This document shows positions 20,901-32,420 of a stretch of 64,000 bases of DNA, in pieces. The DNA comes from Isoetes taiwanensis (taxonomy: Eukaryota; Streptophyta; Lycopodiopsida; Isoetales; Isoetaceae), in assembly GCA_021234155.1 (NCBI GenBank), contig JAJEKV010000060.1, forward strand, positions 4,860,323 through 4,924,322, written 5' to 3'. The translations under genes and the position numbers were made by a program. Position 1 is the stretch's first letter. Each line of letters starts with the position of its first letter. The notes under the pieces were generated by a model. That model saw only the letters and a program-made list of their open reading frames with translations. It did no database searches and was not told the origin of the DNA.

Positions 20901-23900
20901 AGACTTTTTTTATGTTTCATGGCTGCTGATCGTTTTATCTTCTTAGACAGTGCCAAAGTTACCCCTTTAGGGTCAGGATACTTCCTCTTCTGTGGTGAGT
21001 CTACTAACCTCTTATCATCGTTTGTCTCAGATGAAAAGAAATCAGTTATTTCTGTTTGCTTCAGGCCCATTGGATTCTTTTGTTTGAGAATATTTCTCCT
21101 TTCTAGAGATAGTTCATATACAAAGTGAGATACACATTTCTGATCGTAATACTCTACCAGCTGTCGTAGAGATGTGGGATCTCTAAAAAGACAATGATAT
21201 CTGCCTCTAATAATGTAATAGGTTGGGCAGGTAAAAATAAAATGTTCTTCTGACTCGACCATGTTTAGATCGCACATTGGGCACTTCCGATCCTCACGAC
21301 TAATCTTTTTCGCCCTACCAACCTCAATCTCCAGCTGGTGAGATGACACTCTAAACTGCCCCATAGAGTATCTCACTTTGTTCGGCAGATCCATATCTAA
21401 ATATCCAGGTCTTATAATGAACCCATCCGCTGATATATTTAGGAAGTTATCCTTATAGAATTTCTTTTTAGCAGGCAGCTCTTTGATGGGATTCACCCAT
21501 GTATTTGAAACATACAGATACTCCAAGTCATGGCGTATAAGCTGATTGATTTCTTGCTGAGTAAAATTCAGATTGTCATCCATTATACTGTAGTGAAAAG
21601 GTGGGATATTTCCCATAGAGAAACCCATCTCCTCAAACAATTTAGATGTCCTTGTGAACCAACAGCGCTTACCTTGGTCTGCCAAAGTTTTAGACGACAC
21701 ATATGCCAGCCAGGGAAGTCTTCTTTGACCTTCTTGTGACTGTCCAAGACGGTGTAACTTATGTAAGTACGTCACTGTTTGGAAGGCAATCTCGATCTTC
21801 AGAGGTTTTGCATTAAACTCAGCAAGCATTATATCATGGGGTACCGAATGTTTGCTTCTAATCATTCTAGAGAGAAGAGAAATTTGGAGCCTCTCTAGTT
21901 GACCCGTCATCGGCTCGTAGGTCAACTCCCCATATTTGTGCACCATATAAAGCTGCCGGCTTCACCAACGTGTCAAACAGGAAGAGCTTTGTATGAACAT
22001 CTTGGAAATGGAGTTGGTAGCACTGTTTTTCCAGCTGTACAAGAGAAGCATATCCTTTTGCAATCCTTGCCTGGCCAGCAAACTCTACCCCCAAATAGGT
22101 GTATGTAGAAACAATTTCTACAGGTTGTCCTTGGAAAGTAAAAGAGTTATTTTTCCAATTTTTCCAAGAGGTATTAAATACCATCACTTTGGTCTTGTTG
22201 AGATTTACTTGCAGCTCTCTATCTTTGCAAAAGGCTTCTAGGGCAGCCAAATGTTTTTGGAGTCCTTGAGGAGATGGTGAGATTAGAACCACATCATCCG
22301 CATAGAGCAAAATGGGATGCATTCCTGAGCGAGCATGGAGCCTTCTCCGCCTAAACACTGAACAAAGCTTTCAAGCTCATCAATGTAAAGTCCAAATAGA
22401 GTAGGAGAGAGGGGGCACCCTTGTTTAACCCCAATTGTACTGAAAACTTCCTCTGAAAACTGCCCATCTATTTTCACTCTGCCTATTACATTCTCGTATA
22501 ATGTCAACAGATGCGCACAGATTTGCAAACCTGTTGCTAGGTGCTGGGAAAGAAGTCTTTGGTGTTTCTAAGAGGCACCTGCAAGGAAAACCGTGTAATG
22601 CTTGGTGGGATTCAGAGTGTGAGACAGCAAGAAGAAGCCTACCAACAAATTGCATTTGCAAACCCACATGGTATAGAAAATTGCTGAGGAATAAGAAATG
22701 CATGTTCTGCAAACAAAGACAGTTGGCTTTATCTGAACACTTACAAGAAAGCGCCAAGATCCTTTTGGAACATCCTAAAAGGTAAAACAGAACAGAACAG
22801 GAGACTTTGGATATAGATGCCATGCTACAATTAGTCAGGGATATTTAGGGATATTTATGAGAAAGAAGGCGCAGATAGTATGCCAATCATGGCCTCAGGC
22901 GTCGATCGATTTTTACAGGATGAGGTTAAAGATGTATTGGTAAACATGGCTAACAATAAAGCGCATGATTCTGATGGCATCTGTGTGGAACTCCTCAAAT
23001 GGGGCGATAAGAGAACGATTCTCATCCTCACAAGAATAGTGAACATGTGTATCAAGCAAGGGATGCCAGATAATTGGAGAATAGATAATTGGAGAATAAG
23101 TCGTGTCCATCCAATACACAAATCTGGAGACACAAAAGTGGCTACCAATTATAGAACAATCTTAATTGGCAGCACTTTTGCAAAGATCCTGGGTAGTTTG
23201 CTGGAAAACAGACTGAGCACTTGGGCAGAAGATGAAGAAAAATGTTCCATATACCAGGCAGGTTTCAGAAAAGAACATAGCACACTGGATCATGCACTCA
23301 CGCTTCGGGTGCTTGTAGAAAAAGCCAAATCTCCCAATATCGCACTCTACATTGCCTTTATCGATTTTGCAAAAGCATTCAATACAGTCCCAAGAGGGAA
23401 ACTGGGTGAAAGGATGGCACAGCTTAATCAGAGATGCAATATCTCAATTATACGCAGAGGTACTGATCAAGCTTTCATGTAAAGTTAATACACTAAAAAG
23501 CACCATTGGAGTTCGCCAGGGATGCCCGCTGTCTCCTACGCTATTCGGCATCTTCATAGATGAGCTTGAAGACTGGCTAAAGGAGCGGTCTCTGACTGGA
23601 TCGAGAATAGGCACATATATTGTGCAATTGCTTCTATACGCAGATGATGTGGTATTAGTGGCGAAAAGGGGCACATATTACAAAAGCATCTGCAATGCCT
23701 GGAGTCTTTTTGCATGGAAAAACAGATGACAGTTAATGTGGCTAAGTCAAAGGTGATGGTGTTTGGCACCAGAGACAGGCCGATTTTCAAGTACAAAGGA
23801 CTGGATTTAGAGACAATAGAGTGCTATAAATACATGGGGATAGATTTTTCATCCAAATACAATTGGAAAGACTGCATCAGACGCAGGGTCACAGGAAGCA

Positions 23901-26900
23901 AGGCGGCACTGTACAGTATGCTTTCAAAATGCAGCAGAGCTTCTCTTACAGAATAAGGACTCAAAAAGGTACTGTTCAAAACTTTAGTTCAGACCGTCTT
24001 GCTGTATGGTGCGCCCATATGGGGGCCCGGAATATCCTCCAGGTTATGGCAGCAGGTCGATCCATTCAGAAGATTTTTCTTCGCGAGGAATTAGGCATAA
24101 AGCCCCAGATTCCATATGCAATCATGCTGGCCGAGGCTGGCCTATTCCAAATGGAGTTAAAAGCACTTTTCCAGGCAATAAATTTTGTCAACAGGGTACA
24201 AGGGCAACAGATCGGCTATCATACGAGGTTATGTTGAGATCAAAGACATCCGGATGGATGAAAGACGTCCGTGAATGGGCAGGCGGATGGGGTGTGAATG
24301 GGCAAGCAGATGGGGTGTGACTGATGCCAATTGGCCGAGTAATAAGTCGGATGCGCGAGAACTGCTGGAAAAGTTTGCAGTAGAACACTTATGGGAAGAT
24401 CCAGGAAAAAAGATGCTGTATTACGGGGCAAATGTGAATCGCCAATTTGAGTATGGGAGCCAAGCCTATTTGAATGCAGATATTCCGCAGAGATACAAAC
24501 AGGTCATTATTGCCAGGTACAGAACAGGCTCACATAGACTTGCAATTGAGACTGCCCGGTGGTTTAAAATCCCTGTCGAAGATCGGATTTGCAAGGTATG
24601 CGAAGAAAGTCAAATCGAGGATGAGTACCATATGTTTATACAATGCTTGGCGTATCATCATATCAGGAAAAAGTTTAACATCCAGGTAGCTTTATCACCT
24701 ATGCATTTGAGCTTATACATGAGAGCGGTGGATGCACACCGTTCTCTACTGCTGAAATTGTAAAAAGTTTTCAGGCTCCATGGTCTCTCAAGGCCCTACG
24801 TGAGCTAGACACATAAATAATAATAATGTATTCAGAGTTCTAATAGATGAAAGAGAAAATAGGGTGCTAATTTGACCTATCAACAGCTAACTGGGTGTAT
24901 ATTCAGAGTGTATCTGCTGAGTCTTCACAGAACACATGACTGCTGTTTCCTGCTTCGCGATAAGCTCAAGCTAGCCAAAGTTGAATTTCTAAAAATTTCT
25001 TAAGAAGCCAATCAAAAGAATCCTGTATTCAGCAGTGTCAACATCTGACTTCTCCCAGAAGCTCAGCAATAGGTTGAAAAGGACCTACCGGTTCAAAATG
25101 CAGGTCCAGAACTACTGTTGAACCTATCAAGGTTAAAGGCCGCAGATTCAGTGCTACTGTTAGTCGACTTATTGGTAATTTGCTCTTACTAATTTCCATA
25201 TATATACCTGTAGCATTTTCCTATCACAGACCTGAAGGAGGTTAATAGATAGGACAGGAACTAATAAAATAATGTTATAGTGGAATACAAGATAACGTAT
25301 GGTGCCAGGACAGAAATTGATAGACATGCGATGACTGCATATTGAAAAGTGCTTCTATCTGCGAAGCTTTCATCTTTCTTTATCAACTATTACTGTGTGG
25401 CTCCCAACTATAAAAGATACGTGTTTAGATGTAACACAATCTGCTGAAACTTGATACAATGCTGTATGATTTGCAATTGAAGTTCATTTCACACAGCAAG
25501 GATATATGACCATATTCACAACTGTGGCATTTTCTCAGGAATGCACGAGAGTCGCTACTTTCTGCAGTATTGTCTCTAGCAAAGTCAGGTCGAGCTATAA
25601 AAAGATAATAACTTACCTTGATAAAATAACGTCATTAACAAATTATTTCAACTAAAAGATTAATGACGTTCATTCACATGTCAAGAAAGAACATTGCTTA
25701 GCAAAAGTGACTAGTATTCCAAAAAATTAGTGAGTGAGCAGGGCATCTCACCTACTTCGCTGGACACTGCAGCATTGAGTGCAGCAAATGCATTTCCTCG
25801 CACTACTTTATCTGGTGAAGAAAGCTGCAGTATGTTTTTGCATCAATACTTTGGAAAAACACTTTTAGCATAGTTTGCATGCAATATCTTAAGTATATCT
25901 GTAAACTTCTAAAACAAGATGGGCTCAGTAGCCATAATGGGGCTTTGCAGAACCTGCAAATGGTGTGGTACAAGGAATAATGCAGTACCATATTGACAAG
26001 ACCTTTGACTGCACCTAATTGACTCATCTGGCGACAACCATCTTGAGAACCTGCATGCCATACACGTAATAATAACATAAATTTCTCCCCTCAATCAGAA
26101 TGAGCTAGGAAGCTACACATCAAACCTCATCATACGAAAACACCTACAAAAATTAATTTTAGCGCCATGTATACCCATTCTCATTCTCATTCTCATTCTC
26201 ATTGTCATGTGAGTATCTCCCTTACTGTTGTGCTCTACGATGGCTAACGTTTCTTTTCATTTGGATCTTTGAGCTACGTCTCACATACTATAAGCACTAA
26301 TCTTCAACCTAGAAACTTGTGTTACAAAGCACACAAAAAATCAATGCTAGGCCGGTCTGACATCACAATCATTACATGTGGATAATCACTCATCCTACAA
26401 TATATGCCACATGTGAAACTTGGCACAAACCCTTAGCCCATCACATTGTAGTCCTCCTTGCTTGAAGCTAATCCAGTTTCTTAGTCGTGGAAGAACATAT
26501 TTACCTTTTAGTAATTATGAAAGGAGACTTTGGGCAAAGCCTTTGCAGAACAGGTTTCCTTTTTTTGCGCAAAGCCTTTTACAGAACAGGCTTTTCCTTT
26601 CCCCAGATCAATCAATACCGCCTATTCTACAGGAAAATTCACATGCTTTCCCAAACCACAGAGGAATGCAATAGGAGCTCGAGAAAATAAATGAATAAAT
26701 TGGATGAGGAAAAACCAAAATACTTTGCCTGCAGCATGTTTGAAGGCAAGAGCAAGATGCTGCTGCATGTGCAAATCATCCTCTTGGAAGTGCTTCATAA
26801 GAGTTGGCAAAAGACCTTCCACAAAAACAAAAAAGAATGTTTGAGCCACCAGCAAAGAAAATGCATGTAGAAACTTCTAATGCATATCTCCAATATTACA

Positions 26901-28132
26901 AAGTTAAGAGAGCCTAGATCAAATGCTGCAATAATACTATAATAATTCACCACTGATACAAACAGGACAACACAGACTAAAATATTTAAAGAAATTATCA
27001 AAATAAAAAGAAAATAGAAGAGAAATCAAATCATATAAAGCAATTATAGAAATAAAAGAAAACTAAGGACAGGACATTGTAGGTATTAAGTGACAACAAG
27101 ATAGAAAGTTTCTTAAGCTATTACATGACATCATGCTTCCACCAATTCCCAAAAGATGCACATATGACATGGGGATAAAAATCTCTTCAATGTAATGCAC
27201 CGGATTACCAAATGTATGTCTAGAGCAAGCCCGACTAAGGACAGGACATTGTAGGTATAAGTAACCACAAGATGGAAAGTTTCTTAAGCTATTAAATGAC
27301 ATCATGCTTCCACCAATTCCCAAAGGATGCACCTATGACATGGGGTTGAAAATATCTTCAATGTAATGTACCGGATTATGTATGCTTAGAGCAAGCCCCG
27401 CATGGATCTTAATAAGTACTACATTACCAACACCAACCTGGAAGCAACCTATTGTTTGGACATTTTTTTAAAAGCTTATTTCAACTGGCCATTCATTAAC
27501 TATATTAACTGCCTAATAAGGATAAATGTTCCATCTATGCAATAGATAGTAAAAGCTGAGGACTAAGGCATTAAGCTAGCTCTATCATGCTTGAGAATAA
27601 GTTAATAACATATCCTAACTAATCTGGATAAAAAAAGACTTGAATACAAGATGCTTAAAAGAGGTAGCAAAGAATTACTTAAGCCTTGAATTTGTACCAG
27701 CAGCAAAGCACCTCGCCCGATTTTCGGCTACCGAAAGATATTCCACAGCCCAGAGAAGTGCTTTTTGACGAACAACAAGATCAGCGTTGCCTAATTCTCG
27801 TACCTACAGGATTGTAAAATGCAATCAGCATGTCTAAACTCTACATGCCATTGTCAGAATACAAACAATGCCATGGAATAACGAATAATACTTACAATCT
27901 TATAAGGCATGAGATTTCCAAAGGCTTGGGTGACTACAGTGGGAGGTTGAGGTTTGACAAGCGGCCTAGACTGGTGAAGTACAATGGCATGAGAATTATT
28001 GTACCAATTTGTCCATCGATTGACATGGTAAAGAAAAGGGTCACTGCTGGTGGCATCAAAAGTGTTTTGCCAATGCATGTGTTCCTGAGAGTGCAAATCG
28101 GTGATCCCATCGCCAGCTAGAGTTTCCGCCAT
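17923..28132 (-). CDS. RSPH14: Radial spoke head 14 (RSPH14/RTDR1)-like armadillo protein, 9 exons
   Basis: A component of the radial spokes of motile flagella; in land plants it would act in swimming sperm. Exons: 27896-28132, 27698-27803, 26729-26815, 25989-26050, 25752-25824, 19093-19339, 18824-18940, 18430-18541, 17923-18156. They sum to 1275 nt (424 aa), and phase is kept at all eight junctions with no internal stop. After a 50-residue leader come PPTVVTQAFG, VVRQKALLWAVEYL, a DDLHMQQHLALAFKHAAG repeat, SSPDKVVRGNAFAAL, DAEVKESAAQLLCLLA and PLVQAAAAALM. These are armadillo-repeat helices in the RSPH14 order, and RQKAL and RGN match the animal protein as I recall it. Intron 3 appears to use a GC donor. 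Intron 5 (6.4 kb) holds two nested LINEs. The start is the first ATG of an exon that opens the conserved region. The gene looks functional. Confidence 0.85.
20591..20645. repeat. GGAA/GGGA microsatellite, tail of LINE B
   Basis: GAAGGAAGGAAGGGAGGGAGG-type repeat. It sits exactly at the minus-strand 3' end of LINE B, so it probably served as, or grew from, that element's tail. Confidence 0.9.
20591..22505 (-). mobile_element. LINE B, 5'-truncated, inserted antisense into LINE A
   Basis: Starts inside the reverse transcriptase (GVKQGCPLSPTLFG about 22430, ILLYADDVVLIS about 22300). It continues through the thumb region (NLNKTKVMVFNTSW) into a 366-codon open frame at 21946-20846, which carries a CxxC...H....C motif (CPMCDLNMVESEEHFIFTC) and a Lys/Arg-rich tail. 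The minus-strand 3' end is AATAAATC followed by (TTCC/TCCC)n. One frameshift lies near 22310 and another near 21930. It is younger than LINE A, which it splits, and belongs to the same broad clade. Its boundaries are approximate; no target duplication was found. Confidence 0.88.
26175..26204. repeat. (ATTCTC)n short tandem repeat
   Basis: About five units of a hexamer inside an RSPH14 intron. Confidence 0.9.
27062..27405. repeat. Tandem duplication, period about 172 bp, in RSPH14 intron 2
   Basis: Copies start at ACTAAGGACAGGACATTGTA (27062) and at 27234. They share TTCCACCAATTCCCAAA and CTTCAATGTAATG with scattered differences. Confidence 0.9.
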
Positions 28133-29098
28133 CTACACTCCTTGGAACAAGTGTCCCTACAAGAATCATAACAATTAGAAATCGAATTAAATGCATTTAT
28201 CTTGGCAAGTCCAATTCAAATCATTTAATACGACTATAGTGTGCTGTGCCATTAGGACGGAAAAAGAACAGTGTGTCTAATAAGGACTTAGCTTGTATAT
28301 ATTCAAAATTCCCGTATCCAATGAGCCTAAGCAACACATATAAGGCAAAGAACAAATGGAACTATATCTCCTAAACCACTTTTCCAATCCCATCAACACC
28401 AGTTCCAGACAATTTTTGACAAGCAAACCTAGTTTCCTGGATACTAACCTAAAGCCTCCTTCTGTAATAATATACATATTGTCCAGTTAACTTGGATCAG
28501 AAGCTCTTCTTGATAAAAACCAGATGATGAGCAGGTTGTAGCACTAGCAGCAGCATTACCTAGATATGAAGTATTATCACTCTATTTTACAACTTAGATG
28601 AACGATGAAATACAAAACATCTCACTAAAAGAACCTTGTAGAGGATCTTATGTGCCAAAAAGTAGTGTCTAAAGAGGCAAACGTAAGCAAATAAAAATCA
28701 AAGGTATTGAATATTGAAAACATTGCAGCAAAAATAATCTTCCAAACATCATGGTTACCATTTGCTTATCTCCATAAGCTTGAGATTATTCATACAAGCA
28801 TGGTATCTTAGTAAAGACACCAACGTTGAATATGTATATGCACATTTGGCAGAAATCGACAGATAATAATGGATGGCCAAGCAAGTCAAAGACATCATAC
28901 AAAACAGAAATGTGTCAAAGAGATCAGACAAAATAGAAGCGTGAAACACTAACCTCCAATTCACCGCTTTTGGAACTCGAAGCAACACCCCGAGTCCTAA
29001 AATTGTCGTCCATTAGTTTTCCGTCGTTTCTTAATTTGCCATCTGCCCACTTCCACGTCACCTCTTGGTGAATGAATCAATGGTTTACGCCACCCAAT
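28133..29098. other. Region upstream of RSPH14, no gene recognised
   Basis: Should contain the RSPH14 promoter and perhaps a 5' UTR exon. No TATA box can be assigned. The Ty3/gypsy fragment begins at its far side. Confidence 0.4.
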
Positions 29099-30698
29099 TT
29101 AATGTTGCAAAATCTTTGCAGGGTCATTAAAGATGCCTTCTTCGGATATTATGTGTTCTAAATACTCTACTTTTGTGGTAGCAAAGTGACATTTAGATAG
29201 CTTCGCATAAAGTTGATACCTCCTCAGCTTCTCAAATACCTTCCTTAATTGCTGGACGTGCCCTTCTAAGGACTTGCTGTACACCAAGATGTGATCGAAG
29301 AAAACGATGACAAATGTGTCCAGAAACTCATGAAAGATATCATTTATAAGTCTCATGAAGGTTACTGGGGCATTGGACAGTCCAAATGGCATCACCGTGA
29401 ATTCGTAATGTCCATATCTTGTTCTGAAGGCAGTTTTGTGGATGTCTTCCTCTTTAATCCTGATGTGATGGTATCCCGATCTCAAATCTATTTTGGAGAA
29501 GACCTTGGCATAACAGCCAACGCTTATAAACACTTTATGTCACTATGCCTTATAAACCCTAGGTCTAATAGCTCTTGCAACTGCTTCTTCAATTCTGTCA
29601 GCTCCTGAGCTGTCATTCTGAGGCCACCTTACTTGTGGGTTTCGTACCTGGTTCAAGTGCTATTTCACACTCAACTCCTCTGTAAGGAGGGAGTTCCTTG
29701 ATCTCATCAGGAAAAAGATCGTGGAATTCCTTCACTAGCTTGGCTACTTGCTTTGGCAACTTGCTCAATGTTTTGTCCTCCTTTTCCTTCTCTCTGTGTT
29801 GGGTTGTTTAATTTCTAGCTTGAAGATGTAGGCAACTTGTTACGCTCGTAAGTAATTTCTTACTGGACATGCATTGCATGATTGGGGTGACCTTGTTACC
29901 TATTATTTCTATTGTCTTGGCATTGGGTGCTCTTAATGTCACCTTCCTCTTTTCGCAATCAACTATGGCACTAGCTGCACGGATTGCTCCACTTGCCAAG
30001 ACTATTGGCCTAGGCTTCGACTTTAGGGCTTTCATCTTGAATTTCTACATTGCAGGGGGAGGTTAAATTGGGAGTGCTCTCTATATCTATGAGCATTATG
30101 AATGACTCTCAACATTCTCTGTGTCAATGGCGGCATGGATATGGCATTCGCCCTGGATGGAGTCGTGAGCTTCTTCGTCGTCATCTTCTGGGGGTGTCTC
30201 CCATCATCCAAGCTCTGCTAGTGTGGTGTTCATCACGTATGGACAGGTGTGTGTACGATGTCCCGGTTAGAAGCATCTGAAACACAACTTCTTTTCTATA
30301 CATTTCTGGCGTTTCTCCTTTGGTATGGCGTTTCCCTTATCATATGCACATTGCTTCTGCCCACTATTGGGAGCTTGTCCCATGCAAGCTTATTACTTTG
30401 GACTCTACTTCTGTTACTGTCCTTGGGTTAATTGCTCGGATAAGTTTCCATCGTTGAGTCCTTCGATGTAGCCCTCCATGGCATGTCGTTCACTTAGCTT
30501 TGGCACATAGAGCCTTAGCCTCATGAACTCTGCGATGTATTTCTGCACCGACTTATTGCCTTGTTCCAACCAAATGAGGGAATTTGCAACGTTGCATGCC
30601 TGTCTTGAGCACTCTGGCCTGTCAAAATTTGCAATTGAAAATATGCATTGCAAACGAAAAGTTAGATTATGGAGTTTGCTTGTCACGAGGACATGCAC
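29099..30698 (-). mobile_element. Ty3/gypsy retrotransposon fragment (gag-PR-RT)
   Basis: Pieces lie in canonical order on the minus strand. Gag: LEQGNKSVQKYIAEFMRLR (30698-30414). A zinc-knuckle remnant CFRCF.PGH is near 30270. The region after the protease: IVDCEKRKVTLRAPNAKTIE (30035-29808). The linker reads KLVKEFHDLFPDEIKELPPY near 29740. The reverse transcriptase is 29533-29099, with [18 protein letters not shown] and MPFGLSNAP. The catalytic YxDD box reads FFDHILVYS, with the second Asp replaced by His. Sequence between the linker and KIDLRSG is deleted. RNase H, integrase and LTRs are missing, so it is a dead internal fragment. Confidence 0.88.
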
Positions 30699-31227
30699 CT
30701 ACAATTAGTGCCTGTCATATGAAAGGCACCATTACAATATTTTCTTGTCATTTTTTATTAGATTTTTCCTTTTTGGGTTGCCCCTAGGGGGGCAATCCCT
30801 TGTTTATGTGGGTTTTTGGTATATTCATGGTATATGCTAGCATATACCTAGAATATGCCAAAAACTGCTAAAAACCTGCTGTAAGCTGTAAATGTTAGGT
30901 CATCCCTGTTGCCAGGCGGCTGCTGTGCATACCGGCTAACCGGAAGTTTGGATCCTGATCCGCCATAGATATTTTGTCCAGTTTACAATAGGACCAAGCA
31001 AATACTCTTCATGTTTCCTGGTTTATAAGTCCTGTCTTCAGAATCTGAATTAGTTTCCTGCCATGTTTAGTTATTCATTCTTCTAACGGTGGCTCCAGGA
31101 GTTCGTTGCCTGGATATATATGTCAACACCAGCAAGATATGTTTCTCTGGCACTCTCGTGCTCTTTCTCAACACTTCAATTTTGTCATTGAGCAGTACAG
31201 TACAATCATGTGAGACATTCTTCGAAG
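30699..31227. other. Non-coding, with a short repeat shared with 34.5 kb
   Basis: About 30774-30890 shares GGGTTGCCCCTA, ATGTGGGTTT and a run of ATATGC-type phrases with about 34508-34580. GGGTTGCCCCTAGGGGGGCAA forms a small hairpin. Confidence 0.5.
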
Positions 31228-31477
31228 GGTCTACACAAGTTCTGCCATTGTATGAAATCGAAAAGGCATACGAAACCCATGTTTGGCTGTTCAATGGATA
31301 GTAGATAGAATACGTGAAGACACATCTTTGCAAAAGATTGGAAAATCTGGTAGGTCTACACAAGTTCTGCCATTGTATGAAATCGAAAAGGCATACGAAG
31401 CCCATGTTTGGCTGTTCAATGAATAGTAGATAGAATACGTGAAGACACATGTTTGCAAAAGGTTGGAAAATCTGGTA
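31228..31477. repeat. Tandem duplication, 125-bp unit
   Basis: GGTCTACACAAGTTCTGCCA begins both copies (31228 and 31353). They differ at only a handful of bases, so the duplication is fairly recent. Confidence 0.93.
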
Positions 31478-31941
31478 ATGTATATCTTAGAGATGCCATG
31501 GTGAACAACTGCAAGAATAGATTGTTACGTAAATGAGGGAAATATGGAGAGAAATGGAGCACCACATATCTGAGTTAAATCTCTCCTTTTTGTGCGATTG
31601 CATGTTGCTCCAATCAAATAGGGGTCTCTCATTCCGACCAAATCACATGCGATCCAGGACAATACTTTTAAGTATCACGAATGCAAGAAGGGTGGGCTTT
31701 ACGTAGTCTAGGTGGGGCGATTAGAAGGGACAAGTATGGTAAGTATTTATCTCCCACATGATGTAATCTGTTTCCTCAATAGTGCTAGATTCCATTGCAG
31801 GGGAATATCTTGATGCTTCTCTTGAGTCCTCATCAAACATCCTTCGAGTCTTCTCTCTTCATTCTTTAGAAAAAGTCTTTGGCACTTCACCTGTACAACA
31901 TAGACAGATTTATTTCTACTTGTGTAGGATTTGTGCTATTA

Positions 31942-32420
31942 TCAAAGAATGCTTCTTCGTGAGAGAGTACATGGATGAACTGTGCCGCAATTTCTGATCA
32001 TAAATACTCCACAAGGCTGCTGCTTGAGAATTGTTGATCGCCCAAGGGCTTTGAAGGAAATATATGCCAACCATGGAAGTCTCATCTGGCCTTCTTGCAT
32101 GTTAACAAAATGGAATAACTTATGCATCTAGATCACTGCTTGAAAGACCACTTCAAGCTGTAGAGACTTAGCATTGAATTAGCATTAATTTTGCATCAAA
32201 TGACCCATAGAGCTATAGCTGACATGTCAAAGAGAAAGAGCTTCATCGAAAGTCTATTGTTACTGCTTATATCAAGACAGCATGTCCTGGTTTGCCCTTT
32301 GCCTATGAAACCTCGGTCTAGTTCATTTCTCCTATTTGTTTGTAACCGGGGTTTCCTCTGGTATCAGCTTGGGTGTATCAGTTTAATTCAAATCCTGCAA
32401 TTGGAAATGGAGTTCTAGTG
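31942..32420 (-). mobile_element. Diverged LINE B-family fragment
   Basis: Minus-strand peptides match LINE B: EGQMRLPWLAYISFKALG (about 32090) against EGQRRLPWLAYVSSKTLA, and KLFLFDMSAIAL (about 32240) against KLFLFDTLVKPAAL. Stops and frameshifts are frequent. No tail or target duplication was seen. Confidence 0.75.

Larger units (their letters stand above)
19560..24830 (+). mobile_element. LINE A, endonuclease to RT and 3' tail, interrupted, in intron 5 of RSPH14
   Basis: A non-LTR retrotransposon with the AP-endonuclease first: LRISLWNAHGLNQ (about 19679), GDFNARTG (about 20120) and ESDHTPLHMVF (about 20440), with one frameshift near 20070. It is cut at about 20585 by LINE B and resumes at about 22501 (RFANLLLGAGKEVFG). 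The reverse transcriptase follows: FIDFAKAFNTVPR (about 23355), RQGCPLSPTLFG (about 23513) and LLYADDVVLVA (about 23630). A Cys/His motif (CKVCEESQIEDEYHMFIQC, about 24590) closes ORF2. The tail is (AAT)n at 24810-24830. At least five frameshifts and stops make it inactive. It lies antisense to the host gene. Confidence 0.9.
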
